From Albidovulum sp. (GTDB lineage: Bacteria; Pseudomonadota; Alphaproteobacteria; Rhodobacterales; Rhodobacteraceae), in the NCBI GenBank assembly GCA_028823855.1, contig JAPPFL010000022.1, positions 1-64,000 on the forward strand: a stretch of DNA of 64,000 nucleotides. The letters run 5' to 3'. Both the position numbers and the translations under genes were made by a program. The notes beneath the pieces were generated by a model, which saw only the letters and a program-made list of their open reading frames with translations, ran no database searches and had not been told where the DNA came from. Below, piece by piece: positions 44,010 to 54,319 of the stretch (position 1 is its first letter; the number at the start of each line of letters is the position of its first letter).

Positions 44010-45397
44010 CCGCCGAACTGGCTCAGCCTGAAATCGACTATGGAAAATTTCCGGCCGACTATGAGGACGCAAAGCGGCAGCTCGACTGGTTTCGCCGGCA
44101 GCTCTTCGGCAGCAAGTCCGAGAAGCGGGTCGAGATCCCGCCGTAGCAGATGACGTTCCGTGACAAGCTGGGGCCGGAGAAGCCCGATGAGCCGGAATTC
44201 GAATTCGCCGAACGCGGGAAGAAGAAGCGCGGGAAGAAGAATTTCGAGGGCGCGGCCGACGAATCGGGTCTGCGGTTCGGGCCGGACGTCCCGGTGGAGA
44301 CGATCCCCCTCGCCAATCCCGAGGCCGAGGCGCAGACCCCCCTCCTCCTTCAGGATCATTCGCTACGCGCTCCGGACCTGGAAGCGCCGCGACACTGGCA
44401 AGCTCGTCGCCGCCGCTTCGCCGCCCGCGGTCCTTGACCGCACCTGCGCCGACGCGGGCTTCCTGGCGGGGATGATGGTCGACAAGTTCTGCCGGCGCCC
44501 TGCCGCTGCACCGGCAGCGCCAGCGGCTGGAGGCGGCGGGGATCCGTGCGGGCCTCTACAGCCCCGCGAACTAGACGCCGGGGTCCGCCTAGGTTCCGGC
44601 CGGTGTTCGGCGACCGCCGCGAGATCGATTTCCCCTTCCGGCTGGATCGCGGGAACGGAGCGGTCCCCGACCTGCTCGGCGACTTCCAGGGCGCGCTGCT
44701 CTCGGACGGCAACCGGGCCCGCGACGCCTACGCGGAATCCCGGAACGGCGCGGTCGCGCACGCAAGCTGCCGAGCCCGCGCCAGGCACGAATTCGAGAAG
44801 GCGAAGGATTCCGAGCCGAGGCTCGTCGCTGAGGTGCTGGAGCATATCGGAGCGCTGCAACTTTGCGAAAGGGAGATCCGGAAAAGGAAGCTGGAGTGCG
44901 CCGGGAAGCTCGAGTTCCAGCGAACCAGCGCGCCTCCGGCGGCAAACGCATTCTGGAAGTGGTGCGATCGCCGCTACGAGGATCCGCGCCACCTGCCGAA
45001 GAGCCCGATCGCGGAGGCGCCGGACTACGCCCGGAACCGGCGGAGCGAGCTGGAGGCGTGGCTGTCCGACCCCGAGGTCCCGATCGACGCGAACCATCTG
45101 GAGCGCGGCCTGCGGGTTCTGCCGCTCGGACGGAAGAACTGGCTCTTCTGCTGGACGGAGGTCGGCGCGGAGGCGGTCGGGATCGTCCAGAGCCCGGTCG
45201 CGACCTGCCGGCTGCGGGGCTTCGACCCGCGCGCCTGCCTTGAGGACGTGCTCCAGCGGGTCTCGGTCCACCCGTCGTCGCGCGTCCGGAAGCCTGCGCC
45301 GAGGTTGTGGAAGGACCTGTTCGCCGGCGATCCGACGACGTCGGACCTCGGAACCGGTGTCGAATGCCGCGTCTCCGACCCGCCGGGCGAAGGTTGA
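44010..45397 (+). pseudogene. IS66 tnpC transposase in several frames
   Basis: The N-terminal coiled coil with DAKRQLDWFRRQLFGSKSEK ends at TAG near 44146. The zinc-finger-like part and catalytic domain follow in other frames (RTCADAGFLAGMMVDKFCRR; SCRARARHEFEKAKDSEPRL). The C-terminal region, IDANHLERGLRVLPLGRKNW with LFCWTEVGAEAVGIVQS, is clean. Several shifts inactivate it. Confidence 0.7.
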
Positions 45398-45588
45398 ATC
45401 CAGCGAAATCCGGACAAAACGCTACGTCCCAGTTTAGCCGCTTTCGGCCGGGGCGTGCTCTTGTGGGCGGCTGCTGGATGGTATGGATTTGGTGTCCTCG
45501 CCGACGGTGAGCCGCACTTGCTCATAGTCAACCCGTGTAATCGAATTCCAACTATTGCAACTATACAGCACGCGAAAGTCGGATTTCC

Positions 45589-45643
45589 TTGACAATATGT
45601 AATGGCTGTCCTACTTTCGCAGTCGGAAAGATCGAGAAAGTAG
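45589..45643 (+). promoter_or_regulatory. Promoter and inverted-repeat operator of the AbiEi-HipA gene
   Basis: TTGACA (45589-45594), a 17-base spacer and TACTTT (45612-45617) form a good sigma-70-type promoter. CTACTTTC (45611-45618) and GAAAGTAG (45636-45643) are perfect inverted repeats separated by 17 bases. They cover the -10 and leader, and the ATG follows three bases later. This would let the encoded AbiEi-like domain repress its own gene. Confidence 0.65.
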
Positions 45644-45646
45644 GGC

Positions 45647-47446
45647 ATGCTGCACCTCGTCGGCGAGACCATCGACAAGCACCGCGCCCAATATGGCATG
45701 GAAACCGGCAGGATCGTCCAGATCATGCGGGGCATCTATATCGCATCGGAGGATGACGCCGACGCCGTCCTGTTCGATCACGCGCTCCGGATCGCCGCCT
45801 ATCTCTACCCTAGGACCTATCTATGCGGCCCCAGCGCCGAGCGGCTCGCGCCTACGCCTGACAGGCGCCTGTTCCTGAGCGGCCGGCGCAATGCACGCAC
45901 ACGGCTGCGCACCTTGGAAATCGTGCAGACGCGCGCCCCCGACGCGCCCGAAACGGAAACCGCTCAAACTACCGACCCAATTGGCAACCTGAGGGTTCGG
46001 CGCTCGACGCTTCGCTTTCGGTATTTGGAATCCTTCCGGCGGCGCAGCGAAGCCGGCGCGGCGATGCCGATCGACATGCAGGCCGATATCGCCGCGCGAC
46101 TCGTCGAGAACGCCGGCGACAAGAAGACGGTGATCATGAACTGCTGGCGACTGGCCGAGGCCAACGGATGGCGGGCGGAGGCAGGGCGCGCGGAGGCGTT
46201 CATCGCCACGCCGCTGCGAGAGGCGCCGCCGCGGGGGAAGGCACTTCATGTCGGATGGCACGGCGAAAAGATCGGGGTGTTGTCTCATGACGGATCGGGC
46301 TGGCGCTGGGAGCAAACCGCCACAAAAGGCGCGACGCCGGTTCGGACCGGGGCGCCGGGCCGCCTGCCGCCCTTCATCGAGAGCTTGCTGCCAGAAGGCT
46401 GGCTTGAACGCGTCCTGAAGCCGAAGTCGGAGCAGGAGCTGATATCCAGCGGGAAGCGCTATTTGTCGAACATTGTCATTTCCGAGGACGCGGACGATCT
46501 TCGTACTCTTCCCGCGGACATGCTGGAGGGACGGCTCCAGGCGTACACTAGCGAGGGCGCATTCGCCGGCGGCTACGCCGGACCCGCGCCTGCATTCGAC
46601 GAGACGCTGGAAGACCGCATGGCCGCGCTGTTTGCATCGGACGCGACGCCGCGACTTTCGGGGGTTCAGATCAAGGCGCCGATGAACCTTTCTCATGCCG
46701 GCGTGTTGCGGCCAGCCGGAAACCTGGCCTTCACGCATATCCTCAAGCCTTCGCCGGGGGCTGGCTTCGAAGACCTTCCTCTCGTCGAAGCTGCATGTCT
46801 GGCGGCGGCCCGGGCCTGCGGGTTCGAGACGGCTGCGCACGCAATGGTCTCGATGCCTGGCAACCTGCCCGACGCGCTACTCGTCCAACGCTTCGATATC
46901 CGGCGAGACCGCAATGACAGTCGAAAGATCGCAATGGAAGACATGGCATCCGTTCGCGGTGTCGCGCCTTCCGAAAAATACGAGGGTTCCATCGAGCAGG
47001 CTGCCCGGGCGCTGCGGAGCGTCTCCAGCGATGCCGTAGCGGATGTCGCGGTGCTGCTTGGCCGCGCCGTGCTCGCTTGGCTCATAGCGGATGGCGATTG
47101 CCACTTGAAGAATCTGGCCGTTTTGCGGGTTGCCTCCGAAGGAGCTGAGAATTTCACATCTGTCCGGCTCGCTCCGGTCTACGATGCCGTGACGACTCGC
47201 GTCTTTCCGGGGCTTGAGAGTGATCACCTCGCGCTCTCGCTGGCAGGCAAGCGGAATCGTTTGTCATCCCGCGACTTTGTCCGGGCGGGCGTGACGATGG
47301 GCATGAATGCGGGGGCGGCTCGCGATATCGTCGCGTCTCTGTGTGACCGTCTGAGCGCGCACCTTGAAGACCTTGAACCCGTCTCCAACCGCGTTAGTCG
47401 AGCAGTCGAGATCTGGAAGGAGAGAGTCGCGACTACTGCCGATTGA
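45647..47446 (+). CDS. AbiEi-like antitoxin domain fused to HipA-like kinase
   Basis: 599 residues. Residues 1-110 (DKHRAQYGMETGRIVQIMRG, IYIASEDDADAVLFDHALRI, AAYLYPRTYLCGPSAERLAP) look like the AbiEi antitoxin/repressor domain. From about 210 a HipA-type kinase follows: LPPFIESLLPEGWLERVLKP, LSGVQIKAPMNLS (the AGAQxK loop), LAFTHILKPSPG, LLVQRFDIRRD and the catalytic AWLIADGDCHLKNLAVLRVA, then RLAPVYDAVTTRVF. All kinase landmarks remain. Toxin-like and DNA-binding/antitoxin-like parts on one chain suggest a self-controlled module with no separate antitoxin. It lies between two IS66 copies; GTAGGG serves as ribosome-binding site. Confidence 0.8.
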   Translation: MLHLVGETIDKHRAQYGMETGRIVQIMRGIYIASEDDADAVLFDHALRIAAYLYPRTYLCGPSAERLAPTPDRRLFLSGRRNARTRLRTLEIVQTRAPDAPETETAQTTDPIGNLRVRRSTLRFRYLESFRRRSEAGAAMPIDMQADIAARLVENAGDKKTVIMNCWRLAEANGWRAEAGRAEAFIATPLREAPPRGKALHVGWHGEKIGVLSHDGSGWRWEQTATKGATPVRTGAPGRLPPFIESLLPEGWLERVLKPKSEQELISSGKRYLSNIVISEDADDLRTLPADMLEGRLQAYTSEGAFAGGYAGPAPAFDETLEDRMAALFASDATPRLSGVQIKAPMNLSHAGVLRPAGNLAFTHILKPSPGAGFEDLPLVEAACLAAARACGFETAAHAMVSMPGNLPDALLVQRFDIRRDRNDSRKIAMEDMASVRGVAPSEKYEGSIEQAARALRSVSSDAVADVAVLLGRAVLAWLIADGDCHLKNLAVLRVASEGAENFTSVRLAPVYDAVTTRVFPGLESDHLALSLAGKRNRLSSRDFVRAGVTMGMNAGAARDIVASLCDRLSAHLEDLEPVSNRVSRAVEIWKERVATTAD

Positions 47447-47818
47447 CGAGCGCGGCGAAGCGAGGGTTCTGCTTCGCGCTTGGCGACCGAAGGTACTGGA
47501 GATCGCCAGTAACGATGCGACGCGCGGGTCGGCTGAAGATGCCGAGAATCGGCCCGGTCAGCGCTCCCAGCCGTCCGCAAGCTGCATATCAGGAACGCGG
47601 CGGCAAGTCTGCTCGACGAGACGCTGGATCGGCCGGTCGATGGGGTGCTGGCGCGGGCCGTGAACGAGTAGGCCGTGTGGACGGATTGACTCGGGTATAG
47701 GTTTTGGGACTCACGGCGAGGATTTGTCTGAATCATAAACGGTCGACGATTCGTGAGGTTTGGCGATCTCACCACTATGACACGAGTTTACACCGTGTCG
47801 CCGTAAACTCCCTATAGG
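47447..47818. other. No supported gene
   Basis: Spacer between the HipA-like fusion and an IS66 remnant. No clear terminator, and only shadow ORFs. Confidence 0.3.
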
Positions 47819-48530
47819 TTAGACCTTCGCCCTTCGAATCGATATTGCCGTCCAATCGCGCCGTCGTCCCCTATCGCGCCTTTCCCCGCCGAGAGGAGAG
47901 TCCTGACCGTGAGCGGGACGGCGGTCGGGCATCCGGAGGAGGGCGTTTGGCCGCAAGCACCGCAAGGCGAAGGCGGTCACCGCGACGCTGAAGACGGTGA
48001 AGGATCTGCGGCCCGCGCCCAACGAAATCATCGCCTGCACCGGGCTCAAGACTCGCGGCGGGGTCCAGTACTGGGGGTCCATTTCGACCTCTCTTTTCTG
48101 CGACCGCAAGCAGAGGGGCTGACGGCCCCCTTCCCGGACGTCCTGCCGGCTCGGCGTCCCCGGCTCGAGGGCCGGGGCAGGCGGCGGGGCGTCCTTCCGT
48201 CCATTTCCGGAATGGCGGGAAGGAGACCGTAATGGCTTACCGCGACATCGAGAAGCGGCGGCAGCGGGATCTGGAGCGATTCCATCGTCGAAACAATACT
48301 CGCCCCGCGGGCCGGCGGGAAACGCGAACAGCCCCTGCCCGAGCCGCCGGCCCGGATCCAGCAGCCGCCGGGCGCGAAGCCGATTATCTTCATCATCGTG
48401 CGCCGGCGGTCGGCGAAGACGAACCAGCCGCCCGAGACTACGTCCCCGCCGAGCTCGTTGCGCACCAGAGCGGCCGGGGCGGACCCGGTTCAACCCTGAA
48501 TCGGGACGTCGCAGATTAGCCGCTTACGGA
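47819..48530 (-). mobile_element. IS66 remnant with tnpB piece
   Basis: On the minus strand the IS66 end GTAAGCGGCTAATCTGCGAC (next to 48527) leads through RVRPGRSGAQ straight into TnpB (VRNELGGDVVSGGWFVFADR, MMKIIGFAPGGCWIRAGG), so tnpA is deleted. The region beyond (47819-48290) is degenerate and may be a piece of another element. With the copy at 43.3 kb it brackets the AbiEi-HipA gene. Confidence 0.65.
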
Positions 48531-49362
48531 TCAATCGCGCCGATTTCATGTAATCTCTCAAGTAATGAGCGGAAGCGGCAGTCCGAGAATCCGACAACAT
48601 TGCGCCGGACGAGAGTTCTTGGTTTCGGTGCAGACCTACCTGGTATTTGGTGCCGTTTGCCAGACAGGCGCCCGTATCCGGCATGGATCTGCAGGGAATG
48701 TTCTGCAAAAGAGGAATTGTTGAAGCGAGCAGTCTTGGCTGACGATCCTGTTCCATTGCATCGCGCAAAAGAAGGGTGCGCCATGACCGGACGCGAAACT
48801 TAAGGACCCGCCGGCGAGATCAAGTTACCATAGGGAAAGTAAGACGATTTCAATAGCGATTGCCAGCGGTGGAATCCGGGGAAGATCCTTGAGAACGAGT
48901 TGACTGCGACGCGGTTGGCTAAGGCGATCTCCGAGCCCTTGCGCTATAGGCGCGCACAGCGAACTAGGAGGGGGCTTCCGATAAAAAAACTCGCCGCTTC
49001 CCGATGCCCGTGCAAGTCCGCAATATGCGGAGTCCTTCATGCGCACCGAAAAATCTTCCAAACAGGGGGCTGCCCCAAACCGAATCCATACGCATTCTCG
49101 ACCCGCTTCGGTCGGAATTGTCGAGGCCGCCTCGCGGTAAATTCCGAGAGCGTTCACTGGATTGTCTCTGCCATTCCCCGTGCCGGCGCAGTCTGAACGT
49201 CGATAATTGCCTGCCTGCCAGTCCTGACTTGATGCGGTCTTCAATGATGCCCGTTCGCTAGGCCGATTTCCGGACGCTTTCGCATCACTCTTTACGACCG
49301 TTTTGTCGCCCGCCGCCCCTTTCCTGTAAATGTTACTTGCTAGCCAGTCATCGGGCGGGCGC
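48531..49362. other. No supported gene
   Basis: No ORF with a recognisable domain or good ribosome-binding site in either strand, and no repeats. Confidence 0.35.
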
Positions 49363-49977
49363 CTATGGAGCAATGTCCGCACGGAAGAGTATCCGGATAC
49401 CTAGGGCGCCGAGTACGACCGCCGCGCCGCGGTCAATGAATTTCTTTGCTCGCATGTAACGATTCGCGACGGCCTGCGTATTCATGGCAAGAGCGAGAGC
49501 GGTATAGAAAGCAATTTCCACTAGGAAGTGGTTCGCTGCAATGACCATGCTGTCAGCGAAGTCGATTCCTGCCGGGAAAATTGCGACAAGGACGGCCGCG
49601 GCGAATAATACGGATTTCGGATTAAAAAGGTTGACGAGAATCCCGCGTCGGACAGCGCGGCCAACCGGTTTGATGCGAGGCTTTACGGCTACTGAGGCGT
49701 TGGTCCACATCGAGCACGCAACGTACAGAAGATAAGCGGTTCCAATGACTTTGGCTCCGCCGTACAACACGGGGAACAGCTCAAAAATCACGCCAAGGCC
49801 AAGAAGCGCCATCAATGTCCAGGCTGCGGCCATTAGCCCGAGCCCGGCGCCAATCGAGATTCCAGCGGTGCGCCCCGCACTCAAGGAAGTCTGAATTGCC
49901 ATTAGCAGCGCGGGTCCGGGACTCGCAATAGCAGCTAAAAGGACGGCGTTGAACGCTAGGAACTGCTCCAATGTCAT
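49363..49977 (-). CDS. LysE/RhtB-family exporter
   Basis: 204 residues, six hydrophobic helices. FNAVLLAAIASPGPALLMAI near the N-terminus has the conserved SPGP motif of LysE/RhtB, GRTAGISIGAGLGLMAAA the following Gly-rich helix, and NLFNPKSVLFAAAVLVAIFP the conserved NPK block. It exports an amino acid or derivative through the inner membrane. No neighbours on the same strand; substrate unknown. Confidence 0.88.
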   Translation of the reverse strand: MTLEQFLAFNAVLLAAIASPGPALLMAIQTSLSAGRTAGISIGAGLGLMAAAWTLMALLGLGVIFELFPVLYGGAKVIGTAYLLYVACSMWTNASVAVKPRIKPVGRAVRRGILVNLFNPKSVLFAAAVLVAIFPAGIDFADSMVIAANHFLVEIAFYTALALAMNTQAVANRYMRAKKFIDRGAAVVLGALGIRILFRADIAP

Positions 49978-52487
49978 GGATTGCCTTTCCGATGCTGGAA
50001 CGCGCTACTGCATCCGAATTCTGTTGGGCCAACATAGCTGCCCGATTTGCGCCCGATCAGAAGCGTTTTACTTTGCCCGCGCAATGGTATCCATATCGAG
50101 ACGGTGGGGCAACAGGACTCATCCATCGGCCAGTTGCTGCCCGGTCTGCAGCGGTGAACAGGGAACACTCTGCTACCGCGTGCTGTTCTTCGTCCGGCGC
50201 CGGGAGCCGGACAATGCCTGCCTCCTCGACAACATCCAAATTGATCTCTGCCTCTTCCGGATCGAAAGCTCTTGGGCCGCCGACTAAACCCGACTGGCGA
50301 TTACGAGGCAAAAGCGCTCTTTGCCCGCCGATTGGCGCATTGCACGTCGCCGATTGCGTAAGCGGGTTGGCGCGAACCCGTATTTTTCCTGTACCTTGGG
50401 CTGTCAGCAGCCGACTGCAGAGAGTCCGATCCGCGACCGCCGGGAAAATGAGAATTGGCTTAACGGGTTTGTAGTTTTTGCGATAATCGAATCCATCCAT
50501 CGTGTCGGAATGGACTACCTAACCGAGAACTGGCCATTCCATGGCTTGCGGCATTCCAGTTCCATCATGTCCGGCAAATCCAGATGATGAAGCCGGTTCA
50601 GTTCCGGCCTTGCATGGCAGGATGGCTGGTTGCCAGAAACCTCATGAAAATAATTTAAGGAAATTCATCCAAACCGAACCGGTCTCCGCCTAGAAAGATG
50701 GCCCAACTGTGGGCGCTGCATGTGCATGGCCCGTGCGAACAAAGGCGCCTGCCTCCGTGTTGAAACGCGATGCCGCAAGACCAGCACATCGCAACTAGGC
50801 GTTACATCTGAATTCTCGGACCAGCGCAATAAATTGCTGTCTGGATGACATTTACAAGAGGAAGAGCCAGGAAATCGCAAACGGCAATAAGCGATGTGCC
50901 GGCAACGCGTTTCGGCCGTATCAGGAGTTTTTGTCATGCCGCGCTCGCAATCATCGCTCGGGCTATAGCCTCGGGTCCCGTAGCGGCAGGTCCGGTGCGG
51001 ATCTTGATTTCGGTCTGCAAAGTAGTCGATTTCCAATGCCCGCCGTTCGCAGAGTGCTTGCCCGGCTCCCTAATGGTCTGCGAGACGAAACCTGTTTGGA
51101 CCGGGTTTCCCAATCCAGCGCTGCGATCGCGGCCCAGCCAATATACTTTCTTGCTTGGCTCCGACAGTGAAACCATTCCCTGAATTCGTTTTGTTGAAGT
51201 GGCGATTCCTGCGTTATTTGCTTCGGCCGAGAAGGATATTTCAACACTAATTAAGCTGCTGAACCAACCGAAGCGAAATCAACTGATACAGGACCACGTC
51301 CTTCCATCGCAGGCTATCGGGGAAATCAGGCAATCGGGGTTCGCTAGGTTATCAATTCCGGAGTGGGCTGGCCTGTTAACTGCAAAGCCGAGTCATTCAT
51401 TTCTTGGTCTCCCAAAATGAAAAACGAAGGGCACGGGACTCGGTCGGCACTATGAGATGGTCGAGCGCATGATGTCTGAATTTTTAGGAGCGATGCCGTT
51501 CTGCGCCGTCGAGTCCTACCTAGGCTCTGCGCCTTCGTGCACTCGCCCATGATTTCGTCGAAATGCGATTTCATTTGCGCGGCGAATACGCCGTCGAAAG
51601 AGCGACCGACCGAGGTTTCCGCCTCGGCCAGGCGGTCGAGGAACGATCAAAATGACCGTAGCGGAACTCTTGCGCGACGGCGGCTCGCGTTTCCTCGCGC
51701 GCCAGTTACCGGAAGAGCATTCCTTTCCGCCCGGCCTTTAATTCGTCCCGAAACCAGATCTTCGCCTCGCACGAATCAATGGCCTCTCTCAACGAAGCTA
51801 TGGCCAAACTCGCAAGCGCTTGGCGGATTTTCACCAGGGCGGAGAGTTTTGCGTTCCTATAGGCGAGGCGGCGCGCGCTGTAAGTCCATGCGGTGGACCG
51901 GTACTCGCGCGATTTCGACCGAAGAATTCGCGCCGGAACTCTCTTCGATCCAGCCGTGCAGGTTGCTCAGGCGACGAGCGTGCCTACCGCGCTCTCGTTT
52001 TCCGCCCGATTTCGCTGGCACCTTGGGCGAGCAGCCGAAAGGTCTGAACTTGGACAGAATTACTTCCGCGGTATTTTATAACGGTTGATTTAATCGTCGT
52101 CGTATCGGTTCCGGCTACATGCGAAACTCATGAAAATCAGAGAGTTGAGATCGGCATATCGAGATTTGACAACGTTTGGCGATTGCGCCAAAAAATATGT
52201 TGAGCCTTTTCAGGCTTGCTTGGAAATACAGTCACGGCGGTGCGATTGAAGCGATGCTGGCGATACGATGAAATCCTTTGTTGGCATGGGCAATTCGACG
52301 ATGTCCACGACGGACTGCATCGTGAACGGAGAAAGCGGAGTTGCTCGCAAGACGATAAAAGAATGCATCGCAGTGAGGAAACGTATCTTGCGCTCGTCAT
52401 GTCCGGACCTACTGGTACTGTTGTGTTTGAAAATTGGCCATCAATCCAAATTCGTGAACTGACGACGTTTACCTATTGGGTGGCAAC
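49978..52487. other. Long stretch without a supported gene
   Basis: About 2.5 kb with short interrupted ORFs in all frames, none with a recognisable domain. Codon-like patterns come and go, which suggests decayed genes rather than regulatory DNA. No tRNA, repeat or IS end was recognised here. Confidence 0.4.
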
Positions 52488-53198
52488 ATGCATTTAAGAC
52501 ATCTGCTAGCTGCGCTTTGTCTTTTGACTTTCGCTTGGGTCGGTGTTGCTTGCAAGACGGTAACCAAGCAAGTCATTCCACACTCCAGGCACGCTGAGAA
52601 GAGCGTAATGGAGGTGGTTGGGGAAGTATCCGACGGCCTGGCCAAGACTCAGCGAGATTTGGAGCGTATACTTGATCCGAGCGGATCCCAGGACAGGGGC
52701 CGGATTTTTCTCCACATTCATGGCAGCGGCATTCAATCCGACCTAGCCGTGCTGCTGCACCAACGCATGGGTGGCATCCTGGAGGATGCAGGCTACGAAA
52801 TCGTACGTTTCGAGGAGGTCGAAGAAGCCATCGGACGTCAATCGAGGGGCAGTACGGCGCAAAAGGCGGCCAGATCGCTGCGCGCAATCGACGGAGGCGG
52901 GGCGCTTGACGTCTTTGTGACTTCTGTAACCAGCTTGGGTCGAGGAGAATTGAATCTCGAGGGCAACTACGAGGAACGGCTCTCGATAGACGTGACAACG
53001 ACTTTCTATGAAGCCAAGTGGGGCGACCAGCTTTTCCGCGACAGCGCAACGCTGACATCCAAATCCGTCCAGCGGCAGGGCGAAAGGTACTATTCCGAAA
53101 AGATCCACGGAATGAGTACCAGGGAAAGGGGCATCTACCGGATACTTCCGGAGCACATCCGAACTCTGTTGCCCCGTATCGCGGTTAGTCGAAGTTGA
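52488..53198 (+). CDS. Lipoprotein of unknown function
   Basis: 236 residues from ATG 52488 (an upstream TTG at 52476 is possible). MHLRHLLAALCLLTFAWVGV ends in the lipobox VGVAC, so Cys is residue 22 or so and the protein is lipid-anchored. The rest is soluble: LHIHGSGIQSDLAVLLHQRM, GGILEDAGYEIVRFEEVEEA, ALDVFVTSVTSLGRGELNLE and TTTFYEAKWGDQLFRDSATL. The layout resembles beta-alpha outer-membrane assembly or CsgG-type lipoproteins, but I would not name a family. An isolated gene; it is followed by an IS remnant. Confidence 0.65.
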   Translation: MHLRHLLAALCLLTFAWVGVACKTVTKQVIPHSRHAEKSVMEVVGEVSDGLAKTQRDLERILDPSGSQDRGRIFLHIHGSGIQSDLAVLLHQRMGGILEDAGYEIVRFEEVEEAIGRQSRGSTAQKAARSLRAIDGGGALDVFVTSVTSLGRGELNLEGNYEERLSIDVTTTFYEAKWGDQLFRDSATLTSKSVQRQGERYYSEKIHGMSTRERGIYRILPEHIRTLLPRIAVSRS

Positions 53199-53372
53199 GA
53201 TCGACTGGCAAGGACCATTCGGGGTCATTCCCTCAAAATTGCATTTGACGCAATTTTGTCGGCGGAGATTAGCCAGTCGGCGAAGGGCCTCCCATCGGGC
53301 GGAAAGTTGCGCAGGTGCAAACGGGCACTGAGTACGGCCCACTAAAACCAGTTTACCAAATGCGCCGCCTAC

Positions 53373-53857
53373 CCCAAGTTGGCAGTTTTCGAAAAAGACT
53401 TCCCGCAACCTGTTGAAACGCAATTGTTTATTTCAAGGCGGATTCCACCCTGTCCCTACACTTCCGAAGATTCTGTTGATTCCGAAGCGGCGGATCTAGA
53501 CGTTCAGGACGCACCTCGAGCGGCGGAGGCCCGTCTCGACGCCCGCGGCCCGCGATACCGGGTCCTGCTCCGCCCCGGGATTGGAATCCTGCCGGCTCGC
53601 CACCAGGATCCCGTCGGTTCGGCGCAGCGTCGCGGTGATCCGGACCCAGCTGCGCATGCTCTCGCGGATGGAGGCCCAGCTTAGATGGAGGCCCTGCGCC
53701 TTCAGGCGGGTGCGGACCAGGTGCGCCGGATGGTAGGCCAGCGCCGCGACCGGCAGATGCGAGCCGATCCGGCTGTCCAGCTGGTGGAAGACTGGCCCGG
53801 GCACGAGCTCCGATTTCAGCGAGCGGAAAGTGGCTTCCAATTCGGACAATTTCCAGT
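53373..53857. repeat. 485-base direct repeat, copy 1 (copy 2 at 63516-64000)
   Basis: From CCCAAGTTGGCAGTTTTCG on, the two stretches appear identical to the right edge of the window, with a constant offset of 10143. The left limit is sharp (53372 and 63515 differ). They are the ends of two copies of one IS1634-like element; copy 1 continues past 53857. Confidence 0.85.
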
Positions 53858-54295
53858 ACGCCCGCAGGATCGCCTCGGCGTCCCAGTCGGTCCTCGACGT
53901 GCGCAGGACGCAGGAGCCGCTCGCCTCGTCCGCCTCGGCGTGGTTGCGGCTGTGCTTGAATCGGACCGCGACGGCGTTGATTCCCTTTTCGTCGTCGTCG
54001 ACCTCGACCAGGTAAGTGCCGGGCCACCTTCGAATGCTTCTCCTTGAGGCGGCCGACGCTCTCCAGAATCCTGTCGCGGCGCTTCATCCGGCCCTTGACG
54101 GAGAGGCCCTCGTGCAGCTTCGCCAGCCCCGCCTCGAAGCACTTGCGCTGAAGAGCCGGGATGGCGTCCTCCTTGAGCTTCCGGCCCTCGCTGGCGACGC
54201 AGAGCTTCGCCTCCGCCCCGTCCTTCTCCAGAAGCCACGCCTTCGCATTGAGGCAGCCCTGGCCGCCGGGTGTCGGGATAGGATTTTTGATGCAT
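53502..54295 (-). pseudogene. IS1634-family transposase, C-terminal remnant
   Basis: On the minus strand, in several frames: CLNAKAWLLEKDGAEAKLCV, GRMKRRDRILESVGRLKEKH, ADEASGSCVLRTSRTDWDAE and, in the last 117 residues, YWKLSELEATFRSLKSELVP with GSHLPVAALAYHPAHLVRTR and ASRQDSNPGAE. These are the C-terminal landmarks of an IS1634 transposase. The N-terminal catalytic part is gone at 54295. Confidence 0.75.
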
Positions 54296-54319
54296 ACGTC
54301 AATGTGGGATCAATCTCGA

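Larger units (their letters stand above)
43318..45440 (+). mobile_element. IS66-family element, full length but decayed
   Basis: The left end GTAAGCGGCTAAACCGCGAC (43318) and the right end, ACGTCCCAGTTTAGCCGCTT (about 45424-45443), are inverted relative to each other. In between: tnpA, tnpB and tnpC remains in the usual order, all broken by frameshifts. No target duplication is visible at the ends. It is the most complete of five IS66-derived pieces in the window. Confidence 0.8.

Noticed and set aside
43310-45450. 8-bp target duplication around the IS66 copy
   Set aside because: The bases just outside the two ends (CCGGATCA and TTCGGCCG-like) do not match.
51537-52088. ORF of 183 codons as a gene
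   Set aside because: Arg/Ser-rich composition, no ribosome-binding site and no domain; typical of a GC-rich shadow or decayed sequence.
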